Source of the DNA: Acephala macrosclerotiorum
Taxonomy: Eukaryota; Ascomycota; Leotiomycetes; Helotiales; Mollisiaceae
Assembly (NCBI GenBank): GCA_014904845.1
Contig: MU119216.1
Location: forward strand, 248,001-312,000
Reading direction: 5' to 3'
Length of the DNA stretch: 64,000 nucleotides
Shown here: positions 54,016-64,000 of the stretch, in pieces
Position numbering within the stretch: position 1 is the stretch's first letter
How the letters are laid out: every line of letters begins with the position of its first letter
Position numbers and translations under genes: made by a program
Notes under the pieces: model-generated
What the model was told of the DNA's origin: nothing
What the model saw: the letters and a program-made list of their open reading frames with translations, nothing else
Database searches by the model: none

Positions 54016-54740
54016 CCGCACGAAGGACTTCACTGCTTCCCTAGGCAAATCTCGATGTCTGAAGGGCTCGATAGCGGGCACGTGTAAAGTGATTTCCGAG
54101 CGGTATCTCGCTGAGGGCTTGAGAAGATGGTTTTATATAGCTTTGAGACGGGGGATGCTCATCCTTGTGCTTTGGTTTACTAGTATGGGAAGATGTGTAG
54201 CTTGTTGACAGTCGAAGAGACAGGCCGATACTCTCACGTCGCGATTCGAATAGCATTCACACTTAACTTAGGGTCTGAATAGACTTGGCTTCTTGAATTT
54301 TGCGGGATGCTCTTTCGTCATGATTCACGGGAGAATTTTGGAGAAGGCGAATTGACTGTCTAAGTTCATGGATTTCAGGTGGATTGGTTCTGATTTAGGT
54401 CATATCGCGGAGTCAGAGGGAAAAGTTTTGCATCATAGATATCCATTCTGATATCAGGCGAAACTAAGCTAAGTTGCTTCTGCACACAATCCTATATACC
54501 AGGTATTGTTTGGTGTTCCAAACGAATAACTTCCACACAAGAATGATGCATCCCTCTCGGACTTGAAGTGCCCTCCTTCTCCCAGGGCGTTTTTGCTATC
54601 TCTCTTGCTGAAGAATCGAAATGTGGCGTTAGCCTGCAGGTACTCTTGAATCCCCTCACCTAATTACCCATACGATGAAACGCCAAAAAGGCATATACAA
54701 AGGATTATCGGGTGTCCAGGAACCAGCCAAGCACCAAATT
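54016..54740. other. Intergenic, no gene recognised
   Basis: Between the tandem repeat and the 3' end of PRM1. Nothing supported. Confidence 0.6.
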
Positions 54741-57071
54741 TCATCGCTTGATATCCGTCATGTAACCATATGTACTGTTCCTCTCATATCCAGGCGCCAT
54801 GCTTGTCTCTACATTTCTGTGACCCACTGCTCCTATCGTCTTCTCTTCGCCGGGATAATCTGGAGCCGCTGACCACCTGTCTTCGTAGTTCGCCGCTGGG
54901 TACACTGCACTGTCTGGACCGAACTCTGGGAATGTCGAGGGTTCGTTTCGGGCCGCAACTCGAGGGGAGAGAGGAGCATGATTGTCGCCAGTGTATCCCA
55001 TAGCTCCACCTTCTGCACGAGTCTTGTCCCTTGTGAACAAGGCATAGATCACGCGTGCTGCTCCCATCAAGACCACCACAAACCACACACCGACCAAAGC
55101 TCCCGCGATGATTGCTTCCTGTCTGATTGCTTCTTCGAGCTTGGTGGTGACTTTTACAACCGCATTAGTGATCCCATCGGTCGTGGTGTTCCCGGGAGAG
55201 CTCAGGAAAGAGTCGGCAGTCGAGGAGTTCGATGAGATGCTTTTTGCTGCGCCAAGCGAGAAGACGTCGGTTTGGAACTCGGGGAAGGTAACATGGGCGT
55301 GATCTTGGACCCAAGTGACGACATTCTCGAAGGCAGCGATCTTCAAGCCGATCAAACATTCGTAAAGCCCAGTGACTGGCTCATACAAGATTGTGCCACC
55401 GAATGTTGCATTCAAGGCTTTGGTCATCTCATCAGAGAAGGCGTTGAGGGTATCGTTCAGAGCGGTGGTAGTGGTGTTGACCCAGCCGAAGACATCCTGA
55501 TTGACTTTGGTGTTTGTGCTGTTAATAACGGCGTTGGCACCAAGAGCCCAAGCCACTGAAGCGTTGTTGAGTGCGCTCACGACGACGTCCGCGAAATCTT
55601 CAACTTCGTCCACAAGGACAGGGACTTCCTTTTCGATAGCCTTGAGCACCATGAATTGGAAGAGGGAAGTGAGTAAGCCAGCAACCCCAAGAGCCAGCAC
55701 GAACAAAGCTGGAAGAGTCGTGATGTAGGCGACGAACCAGCGAGCTAGAATCTTCCGCTTTTCACTTCCCATCTTGTCGGATATCCAGAGGCCACCAGTT
55801 GTCGTATATGGTCGTGCAGCAAGATAGATGACATCAATAGGATCAAAAGCTCTTTGTGCGATGAGTTTTGCTCTCGTTAGCATAGTATTGAAGCCCCAGA
55901 TCGTACGGAATGCCTCCGGGATGCAGACCACGACAGCGATGATGCTCAAGACGACGATGAGGATCTTGCGAGCGTCGAAGACGATCTTGGTAAGCCCGCC
56001 AAAGAAGTTGTTGATCCCTGGATTGTCGGAACAGAAGGTCAAAGCTTGCTTCTGAGGCACTGGAAACACAGACTGATCGAAGGTGTATGCAGCCATGGAC
56101 GAATTGATGAGGCCTTTGACTAACTCGAATGGTGTCTTAATCACGTTGTCCGTGAAGTTATGAACCTCAGCGAAGTCGGGGATGGAGGCATTGAGCTTAG
56201 TGAGCTCTGCGTCGAATTGAGTTGGATCGATCTTGATGTCCTGGAGGCTTGAGATCTGCGACGAGAGGTTGAGCGTGGGAGGCGATGTTTTGCTTCCAAA
56301 AACTCCACCAATGTTGTCGATAACTTTAAGGAAAGCGTTGAAATCGTTCTGAAAGGCTGTAACGCCGGTTGTCAAATCACCTGTGAGCGTACCGATAGTA
56401 CTGTTCACGAAGTTGGCAACGTCTTCGATCAACGCAATAGCAGCGTGTAGACTGCCCGCAACGACCAAGGTTATGAGGCACACGTAAGTCGAAGTCAACA
56501 TATTGATGTAGAAAAGAACGATTTCTTCCACTCCAGTGACGGTGAGCGACAGCATGCTCATAAGCCCATTGATTGCTTTGGTGACTCCATCGGCGGCCAT
56601 CGCATTAACTCCAGCAGATAGATAATGGGGCATCGAAGCCATCGCACTGCCAACATTCTCGACGCTGGTACATGCTGATAATGCTTCTGACTCGGCGCTG
56701 GCTAGGTCGTTGTTGATCTCTTTGGTTGCGAGGAGGAGTCGACATATGATCAGGATGATCAGGACCGTCCACCGGTTTATCCATACTTGTGATAAGCGGG
56801 CCGGGAGACCGAGGTAGGGTGTGTATTGAGGTAGTGTATTAAATCGTCGTTGATCCTGCGAACCGTTCCAATTGCGCATCTCGTGATCGCCAGCGTTGAG
56901 AGATGAGGGAATCGCAGGGAAACCTTGCGGTGGCATCCTTGCGGACGACATTTCTGTATGTGAGGACAAGAGGCGTTTGAGTCCGGCTAAGGCGAACATC
57001 TTAGTATCTTGCTGTATGAGAGGTGTTGTTGTCTTGAAGATCGATTTGTTTGGTAGAAAGTGGTCGACCAA
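54741..57071 (-). CDS. PRM1: Plasma membrane fusion protein Prm1
   Basis: Single exon, 776 residues from the first ATG; later starts at 56999 (MFALAGLKRLL) and 56951 (MSSARMPPQG) are possible and closer to the usual family start. Prm1 is a multi-pass membrane protein acting in cell fusion during mating and hyphal fusion. Family blocks are TPYLGLPARLSQVWINRWTV, ALSACTSVENVGSAMASMPH, GLMSMLSLTVTGVEEIVLFY, LTFCSDNPGINNFF with its Cys, and LYECLIGLKIAAFE. About five hydrophobic spans are visible (near TVLIILIICRLLL, YVCLITLVVAGS, ILIVVLSIIAVVVC, LPALFVLALGVAGLLTS and IIAGALVGVWFVVVLMG), with extracellular loops carrying many NxS/NxT sites. The cytosolic tail is Pro/Tyr-rich. Frame intact. Confidence 0.94.
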   Translation of the reverse strand: MVDHFLPNKSIFKTTTPLIQQDTKMFALAGLKRLLSSHTEMSSARMPPQGFPAIPSSLNAGDHEMRNWNGSQDQRRFNTLPQYTPYLGLPARLSQVWINRWTVLIILIICRLLLATKEINNDLASAESEALSACTSVENVGSAMASMPHYLSAGVNAMAADGVTKAINGLMSMLSLTVTGVEEIVLFYINMLTSTYVCLITLVVAGSLHAAIALIEDVANFVNSTIGTLTGDLTTGVTAFQNDFNAFLKVIDNIGGVFGSKTSPPTLNLSSQISSLQDIKIDPTQFDAELTKLNASIPDFAEVHNFTDNVIKTPFELVKGLINSSMAAYTFDQSVFPVPQKQALTFCSDNPGINNFFGGLTKIVFDARKILIVVLSIIAVVVCIPEAFRTIWGFNTMLTRAKLIAQRAFDPIDVIYLAARPYTTTGGLWISDKMGSEKRKILARWFVAYITTLPALFVLALGVAGLLTSLFQFMVLKAIEKEVPVLVDEVEDFADVVVSALNNASVAWALGANAVINSTNTKVNQDVFGWVNTTTTALNDTLNAFSDEMTKALNATFGGTILYEPVTGLYECLIGLKIAAFENVVTWVQDHAHVTFPEFQTDVFSLGAAKSISSNSSTADSFLSSPGNTTTDGITNAVVKVTTKLEEAIRQEAIIAGALVGVWFVVVLMGAARVIYALFTRDKTRAEGGAMGYTGDNHAPLSPRVAARNEPSTFPEFGPDSAVYPAANYEDRWSAAPDYPGEEKTIGAVGHRNVETSMAPGYERNSTYGYMTDIKR

Positions 57072-58471
57072 GGAAAAGTATTAAGTTTGCAGGATTTTAT
57101 TCAGTAGAAGATGATGACGAGGAAAAATTATTCGAACAAATGAAACTCGTGAATCAACGATTACTATTGTCGTTCGCGATCGATTCGACGTGCGGGAATA
57201 TATTATTGTGGGAATGGAAACAATAGTAAGTACGCAAGGAAGTGAATGTGCAGAACCAGACGAGATGGAAGCAGGCGACTCACTTAAGAGAAAGAAAGAC
57301 CCAGTATCACGACCAAGAGACTCGAACGAATCAGAAAAATTCGAAACAAAGGCCTCTTTGTTTCGAGTTCCAAAATAACTGTCGGGTGTTGACTCGATCT
57401 GGTGGATTTCCTTTGTCGCTGCTGTTGGCGCAGGCAAAAAATAGCCGCCTTCACGATGAAAGCTCACAGCCAATGATTTGAAGATGTCGTGGACTTCTTT
57501 GACAGATGCTCGGATTCGAGATCTGGCGGCTCTTCAAATCTTCCGACGTTCAGCAGTAAGTAATGTCGTATCACTGCTTCGTAATGCTAAGTGATTGCTC
57601 CATAAAATGAACATGCGATGCTTCTGATATGATTATCTCGACTTGAGAGCTGATGATATACCGATACAAAAGATCGCAAGGGGACACCAGGATGGAGCGG
57701 TGGGAAAAGTTGAAGGTGCCCACCTTCCTAAAATCAAAGAACTCGCCCCTTCTTTATTCGGCCAGAGGATGGTGGTGAACCTGTTTCTCCAAGGCCGCCC
57801 TCGTGAAAAAATGGAAAAGCAACGACGATGCAGCATGACGACAATGAGGCCATCTTCGGTTTCAACACCGAGGAGGCTGTGCCTGACGGTCCTGCATATG
57901 GCTGCATTTTCCTGCCCATCAATCTGTCGTGCAGGCAGGCACAGCTGGGACTCCAAGATGTGGTCGCGTGAGGGTTGTGAATCGTGAGGTTGTAGCAAGC
58001 TTTTTTCCCCTCTGACGAATGACATCCACTCATTACACCAAGGCAAAACCAGCTTTCATCCTTGTCGCTTGGATCCCCACGAATACTTCCTAGAGTGAGG
58101 AATATTTCTACATAGTTACGGAGGCGGAGCTAACCATACATTATCCACAAAATTCTTGTGAGTCAATGACCCTGAGTTCGGAAATCATCGGATACACTTG
58201 AGGACAAGGGCACTTCGAGGTCATGTTTCGTCCATTCGCTTCGCTTAATGCTGATCCGTAGATATTTCTTTCTAGAAGCGCCGCGCCTCGAGCTCACTTA
58301 CCGCCGGGCCAAAGCCAATTTAGACTTGAAGCACTGCGGCTGCTGAATCGACCAACTTTTAACCGCCAGGTACGGACACATAATTGGACATCTTGGCGTT
58401 AGCCGCCACCTCTCACATGTTTCCTTCACTTTGTGAAGCTCTAGAGGAAGTATAAAGGCTAGAAAAGCACT
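57072..58471. other. Intergenic, no gene recognised
   Basis: About 1.4 kb upstream of PRM1 and downstream of the DUF1741 gene. Open frames at 57081-57473 (minus), 57633-58046 (minus) and 57643-57987 (plus) overlap in opposite directions and show no domain. Confidence 0.55.
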
Positions 58472-60647
58472 TCAATTCTCGCTGATAAGTTCTTTCACGT
58501 CATTCACAGCTGCACGAGCCATCTTCTTCAGGAAATTCCTCTTGTCCGCTTCGCGATACCTGTCCCAGCTATCCAGCCCTTCCTTGGCTTGGATGCTCAA
58601 AGTCTCATATCCTTGCTTGATCACACCAGCGACTTGTGCGCTCGTCAACTGCTTTCCTCTCCGTCCAGATGCTCCTTCAGCTAGAAGTTGATTGTAATGC
58701 GTACTCACGCTAATCAAGGTCTCTATTGAACTTGTCGGCCGTTTGCCCAAGTCATAGTTATCCCTGAACTTCACCAAAGTCTCTCCGATCTCTACCAGCT
58801 TGTAGAAGAGGTCGTCATAAGCCGCCGGGCCGGGAAGGAATGCCTCGCCAGCTGAGAGGGACAGGGCGATTAAGTTGACGAGGTCATCAAGTAAAGTCTC
58901 GATATGACTGGTGTGCTTCAGGTCCGCTGTATAGGTAGTGAGGAAGCGTACCAGAGATAGCAGAGACCTGAAGAGTTCCGACCAGTGGTAATGAAGTCGT
59001 GTTCGAGACCTTGAGAGATGAGATATTATTCGCAAGATGGTGCCCACGAAAAGAATGTATAGCTCTATATCAAGTCGCCGCCGTAGGTTGTGGTTGATGC
59101 CGTCTATCATGATATCCAAGATCGTGGCGGCCAATATTCTGTCGCCCTTTACTATGGGTAAATAAGGTTGTCTCTGCCGGCACAATCTGACTGAGACTTT
59201 GCTCTCTTCGCTGCATATCCGCTTGCATAGGATCTGATCTTCGATAAAAAGTCGTAAAATGAGCAGATTTAGATGTGAGTACATCGTCGTCCGCATAGAT
59301 GAATGGGCATGTTGTAGTAAGTATGAGGTCATTGAGAGAAAGCTGCTCATAGGAGCCTCGATGCCTTTCTCTCCAGGTAAGGAGACAAAGTTGAAGCAAA
59401 AAAGCTTATTTGCATGGGCGAAGTCGTACGTGGCCAATAAAACAGCCGCTTCACTGCCAGGTCTGTAGGTTGTTAGCTTTCTGCTTGGGAGGGTTATCTT
59501 TCTAACTTACAGTTTGGCAAACATCTCCTTAGCCAGTTCTGGATCAATGGCTGGAGTAGCAGTCTTGGTACCTGCTGGTGCTATTGCCCCCAACCCTATC
59601 ATGGTAAGGGTACTGCCGATTGACCATCCTTCTGGCAGATCATCCTGAATGGAGACATATTTTCCTCGAGAAGTCTTGCATGTCTGTCCTACAGATCTTA
59701 TTATCTTTTGTATTGTGCCCTCGTTGACGAAATCATCCAGCCGTAACCGGTATGGATTTTGGAATTCGAATTTATTGTAGTTTGCCAATAGGCCGAGAAG
59801 GGTAAAGGGTTCGAATGCGCGTGAAGTGGTATCAGAATCTTGTACAAACTATTGTTGTGAGTTTGATTACAGCAACATGAGGGAGCAAACATACTTTCAT
59901 AAGAGAAGGAAATAAATCGCGGTGTGTGAAGTATGAAAGAAGACTTGTTTGATATGCACCGGAGACCACGGACAAGGCTACTTCGATAGCCTTTTGGCGA
60001 ATGTCCACTATACAAGTATAAGTAAGAGCTAAGTAACAATCTCATAGCACTCACAAGTCCGACCTGTCCTTATTGTAACGTCCAGCGCAGCAACGAAATC
60101 GGTGAAGACCGCATCGACTCGGTCTAGTCCTGCGATAACGTTTATGATATCGGAACTCGGGTTCGTGTATTTCTTAGGAAGGACCGACACGAGGAAAGCT
60201 GTGATAGTCTATTCTGTCAGCCTCGTCTTGAAACAAGGGATGATTTCAAAACTCACATCGAGAGCATGTGCATCTGCTGGAGCACTTCCTGATTTGATGC
60301 ATCCTACCGCTCTGGAGAACAATTGCCGGGTCTGGGCCTATCTTGCAGATCAAAACTCCATTATCTCTTCTATTATAGTTTAGCCCCGTACCTGGAGATG
60401 CAGCAGATCATCAGGACTCAAGTCGTGGATGAGTTTCTGTAATGTGGCCTTGTCTGGTTTCAGAAGAAAGAATTCCCTCCAGTATCCTTCCGATTTGTCG
60501 TGGTCTTCCTCGTCCTGCAGAGTGTTACTCAAGTGTTCTGCAAGACGATAGCACCTGCCATACCTTGAACAGTTCCTCATATAGCGAGACGACCTTTTGT
60601 TGGAAGACTTCTGGACGGGCCTGCTGGGTCAAAGGAGATGGCTCCAT
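58472..60647 (-). CDS. DUF1741 / ARMH3-like armadillo-fold protein
   Basis: Seven exons on the minus strand, 60647-60564, 60514-60392, 60337-60257, 60208-60055, 60007-59895, 59848-59511 and 59462-58472, give 627 residues with every junction in frame. The protein resembles the fungal DUF1741 family, related to animal ARMH3 (C10orf76). Blocks include MEPSPLTQQARPEVFQQKVV, GYWREFFLLKPDKATLQKLI, SLLSYFTHRDLFPSLMKFV (spliced), LLGLLANYNKFEFQNPYRLR, DDLPEGWSIGSTLTMIGLGA, ILDIMIDGINHNLRRRLDIE and AGEAFLPGPAAYDDLFYKL. ARMH3 acts at the Golgi with PI4KB and GBF1 in animals; the fungal role is not established. No membrane segment or signal peptide. The last exon starts one base after a split codon (AAACT|A). 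Confidence 0.9.
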
Positions 60648-61275
60648 ACTTCATGATTGTGACATCAACTTATCATGCAGATTCAAAGATCACAGGAGCA
60701 AGAATGTTTGCAAGAAGGTTGAATATGTTTCGTTTTGTCGCATTTCTCAATCACCACAATCTCCCTCCAGGCCTCGTCAGCCCGAAAGCGTACCTCCAAT
60801 GTTCTTTGCAGGGATCTCGGGACGGCGATCGGCCGCTAGTTATCACTAGCGTATATAAGGTTAGCGTCCCAAATTGACATCACTTTCGAAGCCTTCTGCG
60901 GAGTTGCCGTTCTTGGGTGCTCAAAGAGCGCTTCCAAAGCAAGCACAAAGTCCCTCCTCTTACGGGGACAATGAGACTGCATTCAACGTTATGAGACTGC
61001 CCTTGTCGCCCACCTGTTCTTTTCTATTCTTTCGGCCTTGTCCCCGAGAGTAATTTCGGAAAATTCAAATTTTGATAAGGCCAATCACTGCTCCTCTGAT
61101 TGTAAGCACGACAAGGTGGCGTCGGCCGCATCTGTTCACAGCCGAAATATCGAACCATAAACTGGATTACCAACAAGATAACATCCAAGGCTCCAACCTC
61201 CCTTGAACTTCAACAACGTTTCGGACAGCTTCAGATCTGATTATCTTAATCTGATCGACCGAGACGACACCCAAA
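60648..61275. other. Divergent promoter region between the DUF1741 gene and ISA1
   Basis: No gene recognised; short frames at 60638-60877 read into the leader of the minus-strand gene. Nothing specific identified. Confidence 0.6.
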
Positions 61276-62088
61276 ATGTCTGTACAACGGGTTCTTGCGC
61301 CATTGGCAATGCCTTCAAACTTCCTTTACCTCCGGCTTTCCTCCTTGCCAGCAACCTCTGCGGTTCGACCTTGTCAACACATCCTACGAACCTTCTCCTC
61401 TACCCAGTCCATGCCTTCGAAGCGGAAGATGCAAACAAGCACAGCATACCAGCCATATTCCTTGGACACACCTATGCCGCCTCCAAGAAACTCTGGTATT
61501 CCGGATACCTCGATAGCTAGAGGCATTCCACAAGTCAACGACATACGCCCCCCAAAACAGACGGGACAGTATGATATAGGAATGGAGAATCCAGCGGAGG
61601 AAAAGACAAGCATTAGTTTGACCGAGCAAGAAGCCCAAAAATCGAAACCTGCCACACATTCCACATCAACTTCGCAACAGCCTCGAGCGAAGCCTAGACC
61701 AAAGCTGCGAGCACGAAAGGCTGCTATGAGTCTTACTCCTGGAGCGGTCAAACAGCTGAAGGAGCTGCTGAATCAACCTTCGCCGAAGCTCATCAAAGTT
61801 GGAGTAAAGAATCGTGGCTGCAGCGGGTTGGCATATAACCTGGAGTTCGTGGAAAAGCCGGGAGCGTTTGACGAGACGGTGGAGCAGGATGGTGTGAAGG
61901 TCCTGATCGATAGCAAGGCCTTGTTCAGTATAATTGGGAGCGAGATGGACTGGGTTGAGGACAAGTTAAACCAGAGATTTGTCTTCAAAAACCCCAACAT
62001 CAGTGAGCATTCCCTCTTCTCTACCAGTATTATGCTAACCAAGTCTTCAGAGGAACAATGCGGTTGTGGCGAGTCCTTCATGGTGTAA
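61276..62088 (+). CDS. ISA1: Mitochondrial iron-sulfur assembly protein Isa1
   Basis: Two exons, 61276-62002 and 62051-62088, give 254 residues. Isa1 is an A-type Fe-S protein needed for [4Fe-4S] maturation in mitochondria. The first about 50 residues are basic and Ser-rich (MSVQRVLAPLAMPSNFLYLR), a likely presequence, followed by a variable linker with Lys, Pro and Gln. The A-type domain begins AMSLTPGAVKQLKELLNQPS and has VGVKNRGCSGLAYNLEF with the first Cys; the spliced end is FKNPNIKEQCGCGESFMV with the Cys-Gly-Cys pair. The final intron (62003-62050) is 48 nt without a stop, so an unspliced transcript would still be open but would insert 16 residues before the last Cys pair. Confidence 0.93.
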   Translation: MSVQRVLAPLAMPSNFLYLRLSSLPATSAVRPCQHILRTFSSTQSMPSKRKMQTSTAYQPYSLDTPMPPPRNSGIPDTSIARGIPQVNDIRPPKQTGQYDIGMENPAEEKTSISLTEQEAQKSKPATHSTSTSQQPRAKPRPKLRARKAAMSLTPGAVKQLKELLNQPSPKLIKVGVKNRGCSGLAYNLEFVEKPGAFDETVEQDGVKVLIDSKALFSIIGSEMDWVEDKLNQRFVFKNPNISEHSLFSTSIMLTKSSEEQCGCGESFMV

Positions 62089-62390
62089 TAACCCTGAGCA
62101 CCTCTCTCCTTGACGACATTAGAAATCAACTTTACGAGCATAGCATTGCATTAGGATGGCGTTTTGGCTTGGATACCAGCATTGGCATTGGCATAGAGAG
62201 CTATGAATGGGTACATAGCAGCCAGAATAAAGAATACACGTCTGCCAAATCTGCGCTAGACATGATCGTACTTGTACATCTAGGACAACAAATAGTGCCT
62301 GCTCTGTTGCAGCGCGTTGCCTTCATTTCCCATCATGCATTTTCATTCTCTCTCCCGTCTTGGGACATTCCTGTTGTCCACGATCTCATC

Positions 62391-62931
62391 TCAGAATACC
62401 CCGGGAGCATAATCCACCACCCTCACATTCTGAATGATGTTCTCCAAACTCTTTACGAATTCTAGATGTGCTGGGTCTTCTTCTAGGTAATATCTTCTAT
62501 CTTCCTCGTTCGCGAAATGAGAAACAAACGCATGTGAGAATGCGCCCTGCCAGGTCATGAAAGTATTAGCGATGTTCTCAAAGGCTTAAGAGGGGATAAG
62601 TGAGAGGGGGTCGGAACTACTTGATGCCCTTCAGGAGAATTATCTCTTCCGCCACTGCTGTCTAATATGTATGGTTTCTTGCTCGTAGGATGTATGCAAT
62701 TTTGCTTTAATGCCAACATCCGCCTGCAGACCTAGATGAACCATCCATTAGCCTACCTGCTCCTCAAACTTTGAAATCTCCGTCTTGAATTTTTTGATAG
62801 CGGAACGAAAGCGTCTCGGAACCCCGCACAAACCCCACCATCCGAACCAGAGGGGATCAACATACATCGTGTATTAACTCGCTTCCAGTTGAAGGTTTGA
62901 ATTCGAAAAGGACTATGTGTACGATAGGCAT
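62391..62931 (-). CDS. Dabb (stress-response A/B barrel) domain protein
   Basis: Three exons on the minus strand, 62931-62866, 62731-62621 and 62546-62391, give 110 residues. The exons are too short to stand out as an open frame. The spliced protein starts MPIVHIVLFEFKPSTGSEL, continues VCRRMLALKQNCIHPTSKKP and NSPEGHQGAFSHAFVSHF, and ends YYLEEDPAHLEFVKSLEN then VVDYAPGVF. This is the dimeric alpha-beta barrel Dabb pattern over its full usual length. Junction phases are all zero and the ends are GTATGT/CTAG and GTAGTT/GGCAG. The function in fungi is poorly defined; relatives are stress-induced or act in small-molecule metabolism. It converges on ISA1, about 300 bases away. Confidence 0.88.
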
Positions 62932-63523
62932 GTTGAGGATCTCAGAGAGACCGGATTCCAATCGCAGTGTCTCAGTTATGTACTGAAGACTGAGTATTTT
63001 GAGATGGGTTGTGGGGAGATTATTATTTTAGTAGCAACGTCATATGATTATTAAGATTTCATGCATCGCATGTCGAGAAGAAGGGATCAGGTTGGCGTTT
63101 GTGGCTTGATTTAAAGTCTTCATATGGTGATTGAGATTTCGCTCCTCGCTTTTCTCTTTTCTTTTATGGACATTCGGCCTAGTGAGAATTGGAATTGTGT
63201 CCATGCAAGGTACCATTTCGAACCTGAAATCCTGGATTGGGCAAAGATAAGTGATACACATTTTCTTACCAATCGTCTTGACTTGGAGCTTCGTTTTTAC
63301 TTTCTTGATATCTGCGTTTCTGAGTCACGCCGAAGGTCTGCCATTGCTTGGCTGCTTGCATATCTAGCTTCGTGCCGCGTTTTCCCACCGTTCTCCCGAA
63401 TCCCCTTGTCGCAAGTCACCAACAGCAGCAATTTAAGCTTTCAATTCCTCCAAAAACGAGACAAAGTCAATGTAGTTCTTCCAGCAAACTCTTCAGTCCG
63501 CAACTTCACAGCAAATCCCTACC
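62932..63523. other. Divergent promoter region between the Dabb gene and the HAD gene
   Basis: An open frame at 63124-63642 crosses this region and reads into the HAD gene in the wrong frame, so it is rejected. Nothing else recognised. Confidence 0.55.
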
Positions 63524-64000
63524 ATGGCAAAACCACGCACAGAGTTCGTCCCTCCTGCTTCCATCAACCCCACCAATTGACACACTCTCCAGCTTCCCCC
63601 CCATTCGAGCCTGCCTGTTCGACATGGACGGGCTCCTCATAAACACCGAAGACCTATATACCGTCTGCCACAACATCCTCCTCTCAACCTACTCTTCCGG
63701 ACCCATGGACTGGACCATAAAACCCCAACTCCAAGGCCGCCCCGCCAACGAAGCCATCCGTCGCCTCCTCGAATACTTCAATCTGCAACATCTCGATCCC
63801 GTTGAATATACAAAAAAGCTGCATGCGATTCAGGAGGAGCAGTTTAAGAGGAGTGAACCGTTGCCGGGGGCGTTGAAGTTGTTGCAGGATTTACAAAGCA
63901 CAGAGGAAGGGAAGGGAAAGATACATATTGCGTTGGCAACTAGTAGTGCAAGGAGTCATTATTTAATGAAGACGGGGCATTTGGAGAGTATGTTTACGCT
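63524..64000 (+). CDS. HAD-superfamily phosphatase, cut by the window end
   Basis: Partial. The HAD frame has no nearby ATG. A 20-nt first exon (63524-63543, MAKPRT plus two bases) spliced through a 49-nt intron (63544-63592, donor GTTCGT, TTGAC branch, CTCCAG acceptor) joins it to read MAKPRTDFPPIRACLFDMDG. Motif I is LFDMDGLLINTED, with the nucleophile Asp and the following Asp. The cap region contains GRPANEAIRRLLEYF, and motif II is IALATSSARSHYLMKTGH. It resembles the pseudouridine-5'-phosphatase / 2-deoxyglucose-6-phosphatase branch of the HAD family. The C-terminus with motifs III and IV lies beyond 64000. Confidence 0.85.

Noticed and set aside
63124..63642. 172-codon plus-strand frame before the HAD gene
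   Set aside because: It enters the HAD motif region in the wrong frame and shows no domain.
1..64000. CRISPR array, transposase, integrase or terminal inverted repeats
   Set aside because: None seen; the repeats found are microsatellites or diverged tandem units and no mobile-element protein was recognised.

Overview
The window looks like nuclear DNA of a filamentous ascomycete. Most genes carry several short introns (about 45-190 nt) with GTRNGT donors, CTRAY branch points and YAG acceptors. The gene set includes Zn2Cys6 and C2H2 regulators, a fungal P450 nitric oxide reductase, PRM1, a NACHT-ankyrin protein and 2EXR-family genes. A fungus of the Leotiomycetes type is my best guess, from overall resemblance only. 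No tRNA, rRNA, CRISPR array or intact transposon was seen.

Layout. 1-12.4 kb: CYP55-type nitric oxide reductase with a 4-nt first coding exon and a GC-AG intron, two C2H2 zinc-finger genes, a stop-riddled fragment of an Est1-type-domain protein, and a decayed P450 on the minus strand. 13-21 kb: housekeeping genes (VTI1 SNARE, FAD amine-oxidase-like protein, an unrecognised gene, DSC3 of the Golgi Dsc ubiquitin ligase, a kynurenine-type aminotransferase). 21.6-28.6 kb: a Zn2Cys6 regulator, then three 2EXR genes in a row on the minus strand, two of them frame-broken. 28.9-40.2 kb: a TrhO/TSTD2-like rhodanese, a membrane protein, an SGNH hydrolase, and UTP5 and BDF1 sharing a divergent promoter. 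41-48 kb: a decayed 2EXR gene, a GH5 cellulase pseudogene with two CBM1 modules, and a convergent pair made of a secreted chorismate mutase and a salicylate-hydroxylase-like monooxygenase. 48.4-54 kb: a NACHT-ankyrin (NLR-like) gene with a break in its ankyrin frame, followed by a three-unit tandem repeat. 54.7-64 kb: PRM1, a DUF1741/ARMH3-like gene, ISA1, a small Dabb-domain gene and the start of a HAD phosphatase cut by the window edge.

The most interesting point is the chorismate mutase / salicylate hydroxylase pair (45.7-47.7 kb). One enzyme could drain chorismate, the precursor of salicylic acid, and the other could degrade salicylic acid. This suggests a compact module acting on plant salicylate defence, lying beside a cellulase that has died. 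The function is inferred from family resemblance. Exon coordinates below were worked out by hand from splice signals, reading frame and family resemblance.
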